Assembly: GCA_902492655.1 (NCBI GenBank)
Contig: CABUMF010000012.1
Location: 1-55,265, forward strand
Source of the DNA: an uncultured Eubacteriales bacterium
GTDB taxonomy: Bacteria > Bacillota > Clostridia > HGM11514
Direction: 5' to 3'
DNA length: 55,265 nucleotides
The position numbers and the translations under genes were made by a program. Positions 32,860-42,496 of the stretch are shown here, piece by piece (within the stretch, counting starts at the first letter, position 1; each line of letters starts with the position of its first letter). The notes under the pieces were generated by a model. The model did no database searches, had not been told where the DNA came from, and saw only the letters and a list, made by a program, of their open reading frames with translations.

Positions 32860-34204
32860 TTCTCGTCAGCTTTTTAATCCAACGGTAGGAGTTGCCGTAA
32901 ATTGCGGCAGGAATGCATTTCAAGTATTGGTCGCTGTTTAACAAGATAACAACAATGATCGGCGAAAGCTTAAACACGAACGCCGCAAGAAGCGAAAAAG
33001 GCACCGTAATGCACCATATTCCAACAATGTCCAAAATCAGAATATACTTCGTATCTCCGCCGCCTCTTATTATGCCGATATTCATGCACATCTGATACGA
33101 CATGAACAAAAGAACCGTTGACTCGATAATCATAAAGATGTCCGCAAGCTCCGCTGTTTTCGGCGAAAGATTGTAAAGGCTCAAAAACGGAGTTCTGGCA
33201 AAGAAAAGAATTGAACATAAGCAGATGCCTATTGCGACAAAAAGAACCTGAAGCGTTCTGACATACTCCTTTATTGACTTCATATTCCCCTCGCCCACTG
33301 CCTTGCCGATAATAATTGACGCCGCAGACGCCGCACCAACGGAGGTGACCTTCAAAAACAAAAATACCGTTGAGGATATGGAATGTGCGGCTATTGCGTT
33401 TGACGACATATGCCCCAAAATAACCGTCTGAAGTGCGGTATTCAGCCCCCAAATAAGCCCCGTACCGATTACGGGAAGGCTTACCCTTATAAAGTCTGCC
33501 GACAGTTCTCGGTTTATGCTCTTAAGCTCCGAAATCCTCCATTTTATAAGCTTGTCCTTCTTAAGAATATAAAAGGAAACAATCAAAAATTCAAGTATTC
33601 TTGCGGTGAGCGTACCTATCGCCGCTCCCCTTGCGCCAAGCTCGGGAAACCCGAAATTACCCTTAATAAGCAAAAAGTTAATACCGCAATTTACAACAAG
33701 GGATAATATAGAGGTATAGAGGGCAATGCTGACCTTCTCCACCGTCCTCAATCCTCCGAGCAGAACATTTGTAAACGCAAAAAACAGGTAAGAAAACCTG
33801 ATTATATTAAGGTATTTTACGCCCTCGTCGATTATTGTCGAATCATTCGTGAAAAGCCCCACGGATGCCCTTGGAAATAAGGAAACCACGGAAAACATCA
33901 GCACCGCTATGAATGTGGCGCACATAAGCGCAACCGACATGATTTTCTTGATAGGCTCGGTATTTTTCTGTCCCCAATACTGACTTCCGAGAATGATTAT
34001 GCTGTTGCTTACGGAAAAAATCAGCTGCTGCAAAATGAATTGAATCTGATTTACCGCCGCAACCCCCGAAAGCGCCGTTTCGCTGTAATTCCCAAGCATA
34101 ATATTGTCCGCAAGGTTTACGCTCAAAACAACCGCTTGCTCAAGCATGAGCGTTACGGTAAGAACAACAAAGGATTTATAGAAATTTTTGTCCTTAGTAA
34201 GCAT
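32846..34204 (-). CDS. MATE-family efflux transporter
   Basis: The protein of about 452 residues has 12 predicted membrane helices and is similar throughout to MATE multidrug/cation antiporters. Recognisable segments include NSIIILGSQYWGQKN and the second-half SLPVIGTGLIWGLNTA. It exports small molecules using Na+ or H+; the substrate is unknown. GGAGG six bases before the ATG at 34204 decides the start. The gene overlaps the ribF stop by 11 bases. The C-terminal end is slightly basic (RWIKKLTRNDEK). Confidence 0.9.
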   Translation of the reverse strand: MLTKDKNFYKSFVVLTVTLMLEQAVVLSVNLADNIMLGNYSETALSGVAAVNQIQFILQQLIFSVSNSIIILGSQYWGQKNTEPIKKIMSVALMCATFIAVLMFSVVSLFPRASVGLFTNDSTIIDEGVKYLNIIRFSYLFFAFTNVLLGGLRTVEKVSIALYTSILSLVVNCGINFLLIKGNFGFPELGARGAAIGTLTARILEFLIVSFYILKKDKLIKWRISELKSINRELSADFIRVSLPVIGTGLIWGLNTALQTVILGHMSSNAIAAHSISSTVFLFLKVTSVGAASAASIIIGKAVGEGNMKSIKEYVRTLQVLFVAIGICLCSILFFARTPFLSLYNLSPKTAELADIFMIIESTVLLFMSYQMCMNIGIIRGGGDTKYILILDIVGIWCITVPFSLLAAFVFKLSPIIVVILLNSDQYLKCIPAAIYGNSYRWIKKLTRNDEK

Positions 34205-35090
34205 TTTTATCCTCCGTAATTTCCCTCGCACGACTTACATCAAGCATAATTTGCCGCGAAAGCTCGCCTTCCGAAGAAAATTTCTTCTCTTCCCTTAAAA
34301 ATTCAATAAATTCAACACTTATTTTCTTATCGTAAATATCCTCGTCAAAGCCGAGAATGTGGGTTTCCACGATTGCCTTCTTAAGCCCGAAGGTGGGGTT
34401 GACTCCCACATTTGTGACAGAACAGAATTTTTTCTCACCAATCGCCGTTTTTGTGGCATAAACACCGTATTTCGGAGTTACAAGCCCTTTGGGAATTTCG
34501 ATGTTTGCGGTTTTAAATCCAAGTTTTCGACCGACGCTTCTTCCGGGAAGAACAATTCCGTCAACCGAAAAATTGTACCCAAGCATTCGGTTTGCCTTTC
34601 CGATTTCGCCGTTTTCGATATATGTGCGAACAAGGGTGCTGCTGACCTTTTCTCCGTCTATTTTAACCTCCGGCACAACAAAAAGCTCAAAATCCCCTTT
34701 TTTGAGTTCCTCAATTCCGCCCATATGCTTATGACCGAATCTGTAATCAAATCCTGCAACCACCGCTTCGGCATTAAGAGTTTCCTTAAGATAACATACA
34801 AACTCCTCGGGTGACATTTTCCTGAAATCCTCGGTAAACTCCCGAAAATAAACCGCATCAATGCCAAGCTCCTCGCAAAGCTCTATCTTTTTCTCGTTTG
34901 TTATAACGCAAGGCTTATCCTGCTTCGGATTGCTCAAAAAGGTAAACAGCACTGTTTTAAGACCTCGTTTTTTCCCTTCGGCTTTTGCTGTTTTGATAAG
35001 CCGCCTGTGACCTATGTGCAGTCCGTCAAACATCCCGAGCATTACAATGGAGCTCTGCTCTATTTTTTGTCCGCTTTCGTAGATAATCAT
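34194..35090 (-). CDS. ribF: Bifunctional riboflavin kinase / FAD synthetase
   Basis: The 298-residue enzyme makes FMN and then FAD. The adenylyltransferase domain starts with the nucleotidyltransferase motif GMFDGLHIGH near residue 19 and ends by about 170. The flavokinase domain has the PGRSVGRKLGFKTANI motif, with Thr and Asn for ATP-Mg, and PKYGVYAT. Length is normal. AGGGTGA precedes the ATG, which overlaps the truB stop by four bases. It forms the truB-ribF pair common in Firmicutes. Confidence 0.96.
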   Translation of the reverse strand: MIIYESGQKIEQSSIVMLGMFDGLHIGHRRLIKTAKAEGKKRGLKTVLFTFLSNPKQDKPCVITNEKKIELCEELGIDAVYFREFTEDFRKMSPEEFVCYLKETLNAEAVVAGFDYRFGHKHMGGIEELKKGDFELFVVPEVKIDGEKVSSTLVRTYIENGEIGKANRMLGYNFSVDGIVLPGRSVGRKLGFKTANIEIPKGLVTPKYGVYATKTAIGEKKFCSVTNVGVNPTFGLKKAIVETHILGFDEDIYDKKISVEFIEFLREEKKFSSEGELSRQIMLDVSRAREITEDKNAY

Positions 35091-35935
35091 AATTCACCCT
35101 CATAAAGCATGATTTCGGGCTTTATTTTTCTTCCGTCGCCCATAGCTGTGCAAAGCAGCTCCCCAACGCTTGAAAACACCTTGCACTCACCGTTTACGCC
35201 TTCAAAATTAATCACATTACCGTTTTTTATTTTCCGCTCATCTTCCCCGAAAACCATAACGGACTGTGCCTTTATAACCTCGTCTGCCGTCAGTGCGCAC
35301 GCTTCAAAGCCCTTTTCGGAAAGCTCCTCCAATGTCACGGCACTATTCTTTGTGAAATTGCCGCTTTCGATTCTTGAAAGCTCCGTCAAGGTCGCTCCGC
35401 AGCCCAAAGCCTCGCCCATATCATAAATCAGCGAGCGAATATATGTTCCTTTGGAGCAGGATATGTCAAGGGTGTCCTCTCCCACAAGGGAAATATCGTA
35501 TATTTCAACATCCCGAGGCTTTCTTTCAACCGTCACACCGGCTCTTGCAAGCTCGTAAAGCTTTTTTCCGTTCATTTTTATGGCGGAATACATCGGCGGA
35601 ACCTGACTTATTTTTCCCTTAAAGTTTTCTATACACCGCAAAATCTCGTCCCTCGAAGCCGAAAGACCGGTTTCCTCGATTACAGTCCCCGTAATGTCAT
35701 AGGTGTCGGTTTTAACGCCCAGCCTGAATTTTGCAATATACCTCTTTCTTTCACATAAAAGCCTGTCGGAAAGCTTTGTCGCCTTGCCAACAAGCACTAT
35801 TAAAACACCGGTAGCAATGGGGTCAAGAGTACCGGCGTGCCCCACCTTCCTTGTGCCGAGAATACGCCTCACACTTGCCACAACATCATGAGATGTAACC
35901 CCCGAAGGCTTATTTATAACCAGAATACCGTTCAT
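35087..35935 (-). CDS. truB: tRNA pseudouridine-55 synthase TruB
   Basis: The 282-residue protein has the family motif GHAGTLDPIATGVL with the catalytic Asp near residue 38, VLVGKATKLS, and GTYIRSLIYDMG in the second half. It isomerises U55 in the T loop of tRNAs. Its start shares one base with the nrnA stop (TAATG), and its stop overlaps ribF. Length and order are normal. Confidence 0.96.
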   Translation of the reverse strand: MNGILVINKPSGVTSHDVVASVRRILGTRKVGHAGTLDPIATGVLIVLVGKATKLSDRLLCERKRYIAKFRLGVKTDTYDITGTVIEETGLSASRDEILRCIENFKGKISQVPPMYSAIKMNGKKLYELARAGVTVERKPRDVEIYDISLVGEDTLDISCSKGTYIRSLIYDMGEALGCGATLTELSRIESGNFTKNSAVTLEELSEKGFEACALTADEVIKAQSVMVFGEDERKIKNGNVINFEGVNGECKVFSSVGELLCTAMGDGRKIKPEIMLYEGEL

Positions 35936-36891
35936 TAATCAATCACCAAATTGTTTTTTATTGAGGCTATGATGCTTTCTGTAAGCTCTTGCGCATTGCC
36001 CTCCGCAGAAAATCCGGCAGCTCTGCTGTGACCTCCTCCGCCGAAGTAGGACGCAACAACGGAGGAATCAAGCGCTTCATCAGACCTTAGGCTGACCTTG
36101 AATTTACCCGGCTCACGCTCATGAATAAACACGCCCACGCTTACACCTTCAACGGTTTTGAGCATACTCGATATAAATTCCACATCCCCGAGCGTAAGCT
36201 CCCTTTCCATATACTCCTCATATGAAAGATAGTACATCGCAACACGGTTTTCGCAGTAAAATTCAATGGCATTTACAGCGTCTGCCTGAAATCTCATCTT
36301 CCTTATCGGGACGGTATCGAAAAGCTTGCGGTTTATTTCCGAGAAATCCCCTCCCGTTTCATAAAGCCTTGCGGCTATTTTGTGGGTTCTTTCGGAAACA
36401 TTTGAATACTTAAAGCAGCCCGTATCGGCAGATATAGCCATATAAATCGGCTCTGCCGTAGCCTTATCCAAAAGAGACGGGCTTATGTGGGAAATAAGCT
36501 CAAAAACCAGCTCTCCCGTGGAGGAAGACTGTGGCTCAACATAATTTATATCCGCAATATTGCCGTTGGTTTTATGGTGGTCTATACAAATCGTTTTACC
36601 GCAAAAAAGCTCGGCTCTGTTGCCCATTCTGCCCTTGTCCGCACAGTCCACCGCAACAGAAAGGTCATAATCTCTTTTTTTGCCTTCATAAACAATGAAG
36701 TCGTGGTAAACTACGCTCGAAAGCCTCGGAAACTCCTCAAACACCACATCCACGCTCTTTCCGAGCTTTTGCAAAAACATCGCAAGCGCAAAGCAAGAGC
36801 CCGTTGCATCGCCGTCGGCATTTGTATGCGGAATGAGCACAATGCTTTTAGATGCATCTATTGTCGACTTTATACTTTCAAAAATATCCAT
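35935..36891 (-). CDS. nrnA: DHH-family phosphoesterase NrnA
   Basis: The 318-residue protein has the DHH motifs PHTNADGDATGS, VDCADKG and CIDHHKTN, and the DHHA1 GGGGHSRAAGF motif near the C-terminus. NrnA degrades oligoribonucleotides from the 5' end and dephosphorylates pAp. GGTGAT precedes the ATG. It is the first gene of the operon nrnA-truB-ribF-MATE-DUF4430; the rbfA gene that often precedes nrnA is not here. A promoter lies at 36929-36957. Confidence 0.93.
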   Translation of the reverse strand: MDIFESIKSTIDASKSIVLIPHTNADGDATGSCFALAMFLQKLGKSVDVVFEEFPRLSSVVYHDFIVYEGKKRDYDLSVAVDCADKGRMGNRAELFCGKTICIDHHKTNGNIADINYVEPQSSSTGELVFELISHISPSLLDKATAEPIYMAISADTGCFKYSNVSERTHKIAARLYETGGDFSEINRKLFDTVPIRKMRFQADAVNAIEFYCENRVAMYYLSYEEYMERELTLGDVEFISSMLKTVEGVSVGVFIHEREPGKFKVSLRSDEALDSSVVASYFGGGGHSRAAGFSAEGNAQELTESIIASIKNNLVID

Positions 36892-36928
36892 ACAATATCA
36901 CCGTAAATTTATAAATGTCATATAGTTA

Positions 36929-36957
36929 ATTTTAACACAAAAATCCTTAAAAATCAA
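36929..36957 (-). promoter_or_regulatory. Promoter of the nrnA operon
   Basis: Minus-strand TTGATT (36952-36957) and TAAAAT (36929-36934), 17 bases apart, with TGTGT before the -10. Confidence 0.65.
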
Positions 36958-36977
36958 TCAAATTTTGAATTTTTGTA

Positions 36978-37006
36978 TTGCAATGAAAAAAATAGTGTGC
37001 TATAAT
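36978..37006 (+). promoter_or_regulatory. Promoter of the GH2-FAD oxidoreductase operon
   Basis: TTGCAA (36978-36983) and TATAAT (37001-37006), 17 bases apart, with TGTGC before the -10. It is nearly back-to-back with the nrnA promoter. Confidence 0.75.
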
Positions 37007-37039
37007 GATTGCGTAATAAAAATAAGGAGAACTTTAAGC

Positions 37040-39832
37040 ATGAAAAATGATATTTTTGCCGATATTGCCGCAAACGGAATCGGCGGAAGGCAGGAGCTTT
37101 TGTACACTCCAAAGCCTCCCGTACACAAAACGAAAATTTCCGTTCCGAAGCCCGGCAATTTCACCCCAAAAGCAACAAAAAAGCATATAGATACCAAAGA
37201 GGAGCTTTATTTTGAGCTTGAAGCCATGCGCACCCGTTACAAGCCCTATTTAAAGGATTACTCACCGAGGCTTGAGGCGGTTACAAAGGTCTTTGATATT
37301 AAAAAATTCAGGATTGACGGAAAGGAAGCGGAAATACCCGATTACGGCGGTCCCTCCGGCTTTGCCCTTAAAACCTACGAGGCGGAATTTAATTCACCGA
37401 GCCTTTTGGATACTGATGCCGCATACATCTGCATAGGCGGTGCGGATTACTATGCGGTTGTGTACATAAACGGAGTTTGCGTGGGAACACATGAGGGCTT
37501 TTTCTCCCCCTTCGAGTTTGAAATCACGAGGAACATTCGTCCGGGAATAAACTCCCTGAAAATTGAGCTTTACAATGACGAAAAATACGGTCAGGGCGGC
37601 GACAAGCTTTACGCCGCAACTGGACTTGGTTGGGACGACCCCTACAGCGGCTGGCATCACTGCCCCTCCGGAATCGGACTTTACGATGATGTAAGGCTTG
37701 AAATCAGGCAGCGTGTAAACATTACCGATGTTTTTGTCCGCCCACAAAATGAGAGCGCAGAGGTTTGGATTGAGGTTGAAAACGCCGACTATCTAAAGAA
37801 AAACCTTTCCTTTGAGCTATCCCTTTACGGAAGGAATTTTAAGCAAACTGTGTTTCAAAACAGAGTGTTCATCCCTTCAACCAAAAGAACCGTAGGAATG
37901 TGCGATAGTCTTACAGAGGCTTCCCTCGGAGAAAAAGTCGGTCAGGACACCGATGTTCCTGCAATGCACGGCAAGAACATATATAAATTCAGCTTTGAAA
38001 TAGAAAATCCGAGGCTTTGGAATCCCGATACCCCGTATCTTTATGAGCTTCAGGTTAAGCTTTTGGAAAACGGTGAGGTTAAGGACACAAAATCAAAGCA
38101 TTTCGGCATGAGAAGCTTCTTGCAGGACACTACATCCTCACCGAAGGGTATGTTTTATCTTAACGGCGAAAAAATAAGGCTTCGAGGTGCGAATACAATG
38201 GGCTTTGAACAGCAGGATGTTATGCGAGGGGATTTTGATCAGCTCATTGATGATATTCTTCTTGCGAAGCTTTGCAATATGAATTATCTCAGAATCACTC
38301 AAAGACCTGTTCAAAGCGAGGTTTACGACTACTGCGATATGCTGGGACTTATGACGCAAACCGACCTTCCTCTTTTCGGATGTATGAGAAGGAATAAGTT
38401 TGCAGAAGGCGTAAGGCAGGCGGAGGAAATGGAGAGAATAGTGCGCTCGCACCCATGCAATATCATGGTGACTTACATAAACGAGCCCTTCCCCAATGCC
38501 AACAATCAGCCCCACCGCCATATGACACGCCCAGAACTTGAGAGTTTCTTTGAGGCTTGCGATATTGCGGTTCATATGCAAAATCCCGACCGTGTCATAA
38601 AGCATGTTGACGGGGATTACGATCCGCCGACCTCCTCGATGCCCGACAATCACTGTTATCCCACCTGGTACAACGGACACGGCATTGACATAGGAAGGCT
38701 TAACCGAGGTTATTGGCTGCCGATAAAGCCCGATTGGTACTGCGGCTGCGGAGAGTTCGGGACAGAAGGGCTTGACTTTGCGGAAGTTATGAAAAAATAC
38801 TATCCCAAGGAATGGATAAAGGAGCCGTTTGATATTTCAAAAATATATAATTCTCAAACCGCTCCATTCCATTACTTCTTTTTCGACACACAAAGCACAA
38901 TGGAGGATTGGTGCAGAGAAAGTCAGGAATATCAAGCCTTTGCAACAGGGTTTATGACAGAAAGCCTGAGGCGGAACAATCTTATGATTTCAAACGCCAT
39001 TCATCTTTTCATAGACGCATGGCCCGACGGCTGGATGAAAACCATAATGGACTGCGAAAGAACCCCGAAGCCTGCATATTTTGAGTACAGAAACGCTCTT
39101 GAACCAATTCATATCAGCCTGAGAACGGACAGATTTACATACTTTGCGGGCGAAACAGTAAAAATCGAAAGCTACATCTGCAACGATACCAACAAATCAG
39201 GCAGAGGCGTATGCACCTTCGAGGTTTACAAGGACGGAAAGCCCATTATGAAAAGCGAAACCGATTGTTTTATTGAAAACTGCGCCGTTTCGTATGCGGC
39301 GGACATCAATTTTTCAATAAACAGCGTTTCTGACAGGGAGCGTTTTACCGTAAAGGCAATTTTAGAGGACTCTGACGGACAAATTCTTTCCTGGAACGAG
39401 CAGGAAATAGAGGTTTTTGAAGACTGCACCGTTCCCGAAAACGAAAATGTGGAAATTATAAGGCTTACAGAAGGGACTCACGAGGTTGCAGGAGAAACGG
39501 TTACGGTTAAAAAATGCGGAATGCTCCCCCTTCACTTCGTATCGAGAAATACGGGCAGCAAATACACGAAGGAATTTGAGAAAAACGATTTTCGGCTTTG
39601 GTACGATGAAAAATCGGATATGATTACCCCTATCCTCGATACAACCTTTGAAGCGGAAGGCTTTACTCCGATTCTTACAACGGGAAACAAGGACAAAAAC
39701 GGAAACTGGCACAGTGAGCTTGCGGCGGCATACAAGGAATACGAGGGAAAAACCTATGTTATATGCCAGGTTGACCTACGGTGCGAAAATCCGATTGCAA
39801 AAAGATTTCTGAAAAATATTAGGGAGAAATAG
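37040..39832 (+). CDS. Glycoside hydrolase family 2 protein
   Basis: The 930-residue protein has the GH2 layout: an N-terminal jelly-roll sugar-binding domain (to about 210), an Ig-like domain (to about 350) and the TIM barrel (about 355-680), then C-terminal beta modules. In the barrel, MNYLRITQ and MTQTDLPLFGCM precede the probable acid/base Glu482 (TYINEPFPN) and the probable nucleophile Glu572 (CGCGEFGTEG). No signal peptide is visible, so the enzyme probably acts on imported sugars. It may be a beta-galactosidase, glucuronidase or mannosidase; the family alone does not decide. AAGGAGA lies nine bases before the ATG at 37040; the upstream in-frame ATG at 36965 lies before the promoter. 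The FAD oxidoreductase gene starts three bases after its stop. Confidence 0.9.
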   Translation: MKNDIFADIAANGIGGRQELLYTPKPPVHKTKISVPKPGNFTPKATKKHIDTKEELYFELEAMRTRYKPYLKDYSPRLEAVTKVFDIKKFRIDGKEAEIPDYGGPSGFALKTYEAEFNSPSLLDTDAAYICIGGADYYAVVYINGVCVGTHEGFFSPFEFEITRNIRPGINSLKIELYNDEKYGQGGDKLYAATGLGWDDPYSGWHHCPSGIGLYDDVRLEIRQRVNITDVFVRPQNESAEVWIEVENADYLKKNLSFELSLYGRNFKQTVFQNRVFIPSTKRTVGMCDSLTEASLGEKVGQDTDVPAMHGKNIYKFSFEIENPRLWNPDTPYLYELQVKLLENGEVKDTKSKHFGMRSFLQDTTSSPKGMFYLNGEKIRLRGANTMGFEQQDVMRGDFDQLIDDILLAKLCNMNYLRITQRPVQSEVYDYCDMLGLMTQTDLPLFGCMRRNKFAEGVRQAEEMERIVRSHPCNIMVTYINEPFPNANNQPHRHMTRPELESFFEACDIAVHMQNPDRVIKHVDGDYDPPTSSMPDNHCYPTWYNGHGIDIGRLNRGYWLPIKPDWYCGCGEFGTEGLDFAEVMKKYYPKEWIKEPFDISKIYNSQTAPFHYFFFDTQSTMEDWCRESQEYQAFATGFMTESLRRNNLMISNAIHLFIDAWPDGWMKTIMDCERTPKPAYFEYRNALEPIHISLRTDRFTYFAGETVKIESYICNDTNKSGRGVCTFEVYKDGKPIMKSETDCFIENCAVSYAADINFSINSVSDRERFTVKAILEDSDGQILSWNEQEIEVFEDCTVPENENVEIIRLTEGTHEVAGETVTVKKCGMLPLHFVSRNTGSKYTKEFEKNDFRLWYDEKSDMITPILDTTFEAEGFTPILTTGNKDKNGNWHSELAAAYKEYEGKTYVICQVDLRCENPIAKRFLKNIREK

Positions 39833-39835
39833 GCT

Positions 39836-41092
39836 ATGAACATTGATTTAAAGCTGTCAATTCCAAAGACGGGAGATTATGATTTAATAGTTGTGGGAGG
39901 AGGCGTTGCGGGCGTTGCGGCGGCAGTAAACGCTTCAAGGCTCGGGCTGAACACGCTTCTTATTGAAAAATCCGTTAATCTCGGAGGACTTGCAACAACA
40001 GGGCTTGTTAATTTCTTCGTTCCCATGTGCAACGGTCGTGGAACGCAGATTATTAAGGGTATGGCGGAGGAAATGCTTCAGCTTTCAAAAAAATACAGCT
40101 TTGACACCGTTCCCTCGGACTGGCAAACGGGTGAGCCGGGAGAAGGAAAAACAATGCAAAGATACACCTGCCGTTATTCAGCGCCGATTTATATGCTCGC
40201 CCTCACCGAGTTTTTATCGGAAAGTGGAGCGGATTTGCTTCTTGACACCGTACTTTGTGATGTTGTTTGCGAAAACGGCAGAATAAAGGGTGTTATAACA
40301 AACGGAAAAAGCGGATTTCAGTATTACGAAGCTAAAATGTTCATTGACGCAAGCGGAGATTCCGACCTTCTCCACCTTGCAGGCGTTCCTACGGTTCAGG
40401 GCAAAAACTATCATACATATTACGCTTTCGGCACAAATCTGGAAAATTGCCAAAAGGCAATAAGCGAAGGCGATGTTGCTCATTTATACAAAATGTACCC
40501 GGGAGGAAAAGCCAATCTTTACGGCAAGTTCCACCCGGATGGCCACAGATACTGGCTTGGCACTTCAAACCGTGATGTTACGGATTATATTGTTGAAAAT
40601 CAGCTTGAGCTGCTTTCAAACATAAAAGGTGACAATCGGAAGGAGCGTGACATAACTATTCTCCCTGCAATGCCGCAGCTCAGAACCACAAGAAGGATTG
40701 ACGGGGATTACACGCTCTGCGAGGACGATGTTTACAGGCATTTTGACGATTCTGTAGGTGCAATATGCGATTTTGACAGGCGTGATTATCTCTATGAAAT
40801 ACCCTTCAGGTGCCTTACAAAATCGGGCTACCCGAATGTAATTGCGGCAGGAAGATGCGCCTCGGGGACAGGTTATGCATGGGATGTATTAAGAGTTATT
40901 CCCCCTGCAATAATAACCGGCCAGGCATCCGCCGCAGCGTGCTTTATTGCGCTTAGGGACAATGAAAGCATTTGCAATGTGAACATAAAGGAGCTTCAAG
41001 CTCTTCTCGAAGGGCAAAATGTTATGATTCATTTTGACGATTCCCTCATTAAAGAGGACGGCGGAGAAAAAGCAGATATAGGACACATATAA
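39836..41092 (+). CDS. FAD-dependent oxidoreductase
   Basis: The 418-residue protein begins with the FAD dinucleotide fold DLIVVGGGVAGVAAAVNASRL and IEKSVNLGGLATTGLVN, typical of the FAD-dependent oxidoreductase family often encoded with glycosidases. A second FAD contact, NVIAAGRCASG, lies near residue 345. The reaction is not known; the family oxidises or reduces sugars or related alcohols in other loci. GGGAG precedes the ATG by 11 bases. It is tightly coupled to the GH2 gene and ends at a terminator shared with the convergent MFS transporter. It is distantly similar to the protein at 51708-52958. Confidence 0.88.
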   Translation: MNIDLKLSIPKTGDYDLIVVGGGVAGVAAAVNASRLGLNTLLIEKSVNLGGLATTGLVNFFVPMCNGRGTQIIKGMAEEMLQLSKKYSFDTVPSDWQTGEPGEGKTMQRYTCRYSAPIYMLALTEFLSESGADLLLDTVLCDVVCENGRIKGVITNGKSGFQYYEAKMFIDASGDSDLLHLAGVPTVQGKNYHTYYAFGTNLENCQKAISEGDVAHLYKMYPGGKANLYGKFHPDGHRYWLGTSNRDVTDYIVENQLELLSNIKGDNRKERDITILPAMPQLRTTRRIDGDYTLCEDDVYRHFDDSVGAICDFDRRDYLYEIPFRCLTKSGYPNVIAAGRCASGTGYAWDVLRVIPPAIITGQASAAACFIALRDNESICNVNIKELQALLEGQNVMIHFDDSLIKEDGGEKADIGHI

Positions 41093-41094
41093 AT

Positions 41095-41123
41095 AAGTGC
41101 GGCAAAGTTCTATTGCCGCACTT
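41095..41123 (+). terminator. Terminator between the FAD oxidoreductase and MFS genes
   Basis: AAGTGCGGCA (41095-41104) and TGCCGCACTT (41114-41123) form a perfect ten-base stem with a nine-base loop, followed by only a short T stretch. The convergent genes may share it. Confidence 0.7.
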
Positions 41124-41137
41124 TATCATATTTGCAT

Positions 41138-42400
41138 TTATTTACTTATAATATGCCTGAACACCGTAAAAACTGCCCATGCGACACACATTACCGCACA
41201 AAATGCCATAAGGCTCAAAAATACCGCTGTCCAGCCGTAATTATCCGCAATTATCCCAAGACCGTATGCGCTTAAGGTGCTTCCCACATAGCAAAATCCG
41301 TTCAAAATCCCGGCAAACATTCCGGAATTGATTTTTTCTCGCATGAATATCGGAAAAATGCTCGTAATAAGGCTGTTAAGGCTCGATGCAAACAGGCTCA
41401 CAACTACCAAGCCTATAAGCATTACTATCACAAGCTCAAATTTTATACTTCCCACAATCATCCCGATTAACCCGAACATCAGTGCGAAAAATAACGCACA
41501 ATGGGATACATAATCGGGTACTTTTTTACGAACCGCCAAAGCAAAAATGTTTCCGAATATCGCCACCATAGGAAGAAGAAGCGTCAGCAAAATGGATAGA
41601 GAATCCGCAAGTCCATACTCCTCCTTAAGTATCGAAGGAACCCAGGTTGTAAGACCGTCCTTTATAAAATTTATGCCCACCGCATAAAGGCAAAGCACTC
41701 CTATCGTGACCGCAAATATCCTTTTTTCGTTGTCCGACTGCTTCCTGCTTACACCTTCACCCGTGCCTTCATCATGATTTTCCAAATCCTCGTCCTTAAC
41801 GGTTTTAGCACCGACTACAGCTTTTTTATATGAAAGCAGCCAGAAAATTCCCACAGAAATTCCCGTTACGGCAGGAGTGTAAAAGGCAAGCTGAAAATAA
41901 TCGAAATGAGCATACAGCGAAGACAATGCATAAATAATTAACGTTCCCGAAGCTACGGTTGTTCCCATGACAACGGTGGATTTTGCCAATGCACTCTTGG
42001 GAAGGTTTCCAGATAATAGCCTTATAAGCGTAGGCCAAAGCATGGACAGCACAAAACCGTTTATCATCCAAAGCCACTTTATTACGGCAAAATTCGTGTT
42101 TAACGCCAAAAATAGATTTATTGCCGCCGAGGAAAACAGGCTTGTGAAAATCACATATTTCATATTGTATTTTTTGCATAAAAAGCCGTTTATAACCTGC
42201 CCGATTCCGTATGCAAAGAAGAAAAATGTAGGCGGCATACCTGCCTCAGCCTTGGTTACATTATAAAATTCTATGATTTTTGTGATATTGGCAGAATAAT
42301 TCACCTTGCCCAAATAGGACATCGTATATACGAGCCAACACAAAAATATAAGAAACTCCGCACCTGTTCTCTCTCGTTTGACAGGCTTTTCAATGCTCAT
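41138..42400 (-). CDS. MFS transporter (OPA/GlpT-like family)
   Basis: The 420-residue protein has about 12 membrane helices. Its start (WLVYTMSYLGKVNYSANITKI) and the loop GIGQVINGFLCKKYNMK match organophosphate:phosphate-antiporter-like MFS proteins. A central cytoplasmic loop (about 195-225) is acidic. It probably imports a sugar phosphate or sugar acid; the substrate is unknown. AAGGGAAG precedes the ATG. It is convergent with the GH2-FAD operon and shares its carbohydrate setting. Confidence 0.85.
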   Translation of the reverse strand: MSIEKPVKRERTGAEFLIFLCWLVYTMSYLGKVNYSANITKIIEFYNVTKAEAGMPPTFFFFAYGIGQVINGFLCKKYNMKYVIFTSLFSSAAINLFLALNTNFAVIKWLWMINGFVLSMLWPTLIRLLSGNLPKSALAKSTVVMGTTVASGTLIIYALSSLYAHFDYFQLAFYTPAVTGISVGIFWLLSYKKAVVGAKTVKDEDLENHDEGTGEGVSRKQSDNEKRIFAVTIGVLCLYAVGINFIKDGLTTWVPSILKEEYGLADSLSILLTLLLPMVAIFGNIFALAVRKKVPDYVSHCALFFALMFGLIGMIVGSIKFELVIVMLIGLVVVSLFASSLNSLITSIFPIFMREKINSGMFAGILNGFCYVGSTLSAYGLGIIADNYGWTAVFLSLMAFCAVMCVAWAVFTVFRHIISK

Positions 42401-42441
42401 TTTAAAATCTTCCCTTCCGAAAGAATTACATCACAAGCACT

Positions 42442-42470
42442 ATTCTACCACAGTCATGGTAAAATTTCAA
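42442..42470 (-). promoter_or_regulatory. Promoter of the MFS transporter gene
   Basis: Minus-strand TTGAAA (42465-42470) and TAGAAT (42442-42447), 17 bases apart, with TGTGG before the -10. It lies within the short gap behind pyrG. Confidence 0.65.
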
Positions 42471-42496
42471 GTATTAAAGCGAAACTTCGGTAGGAT

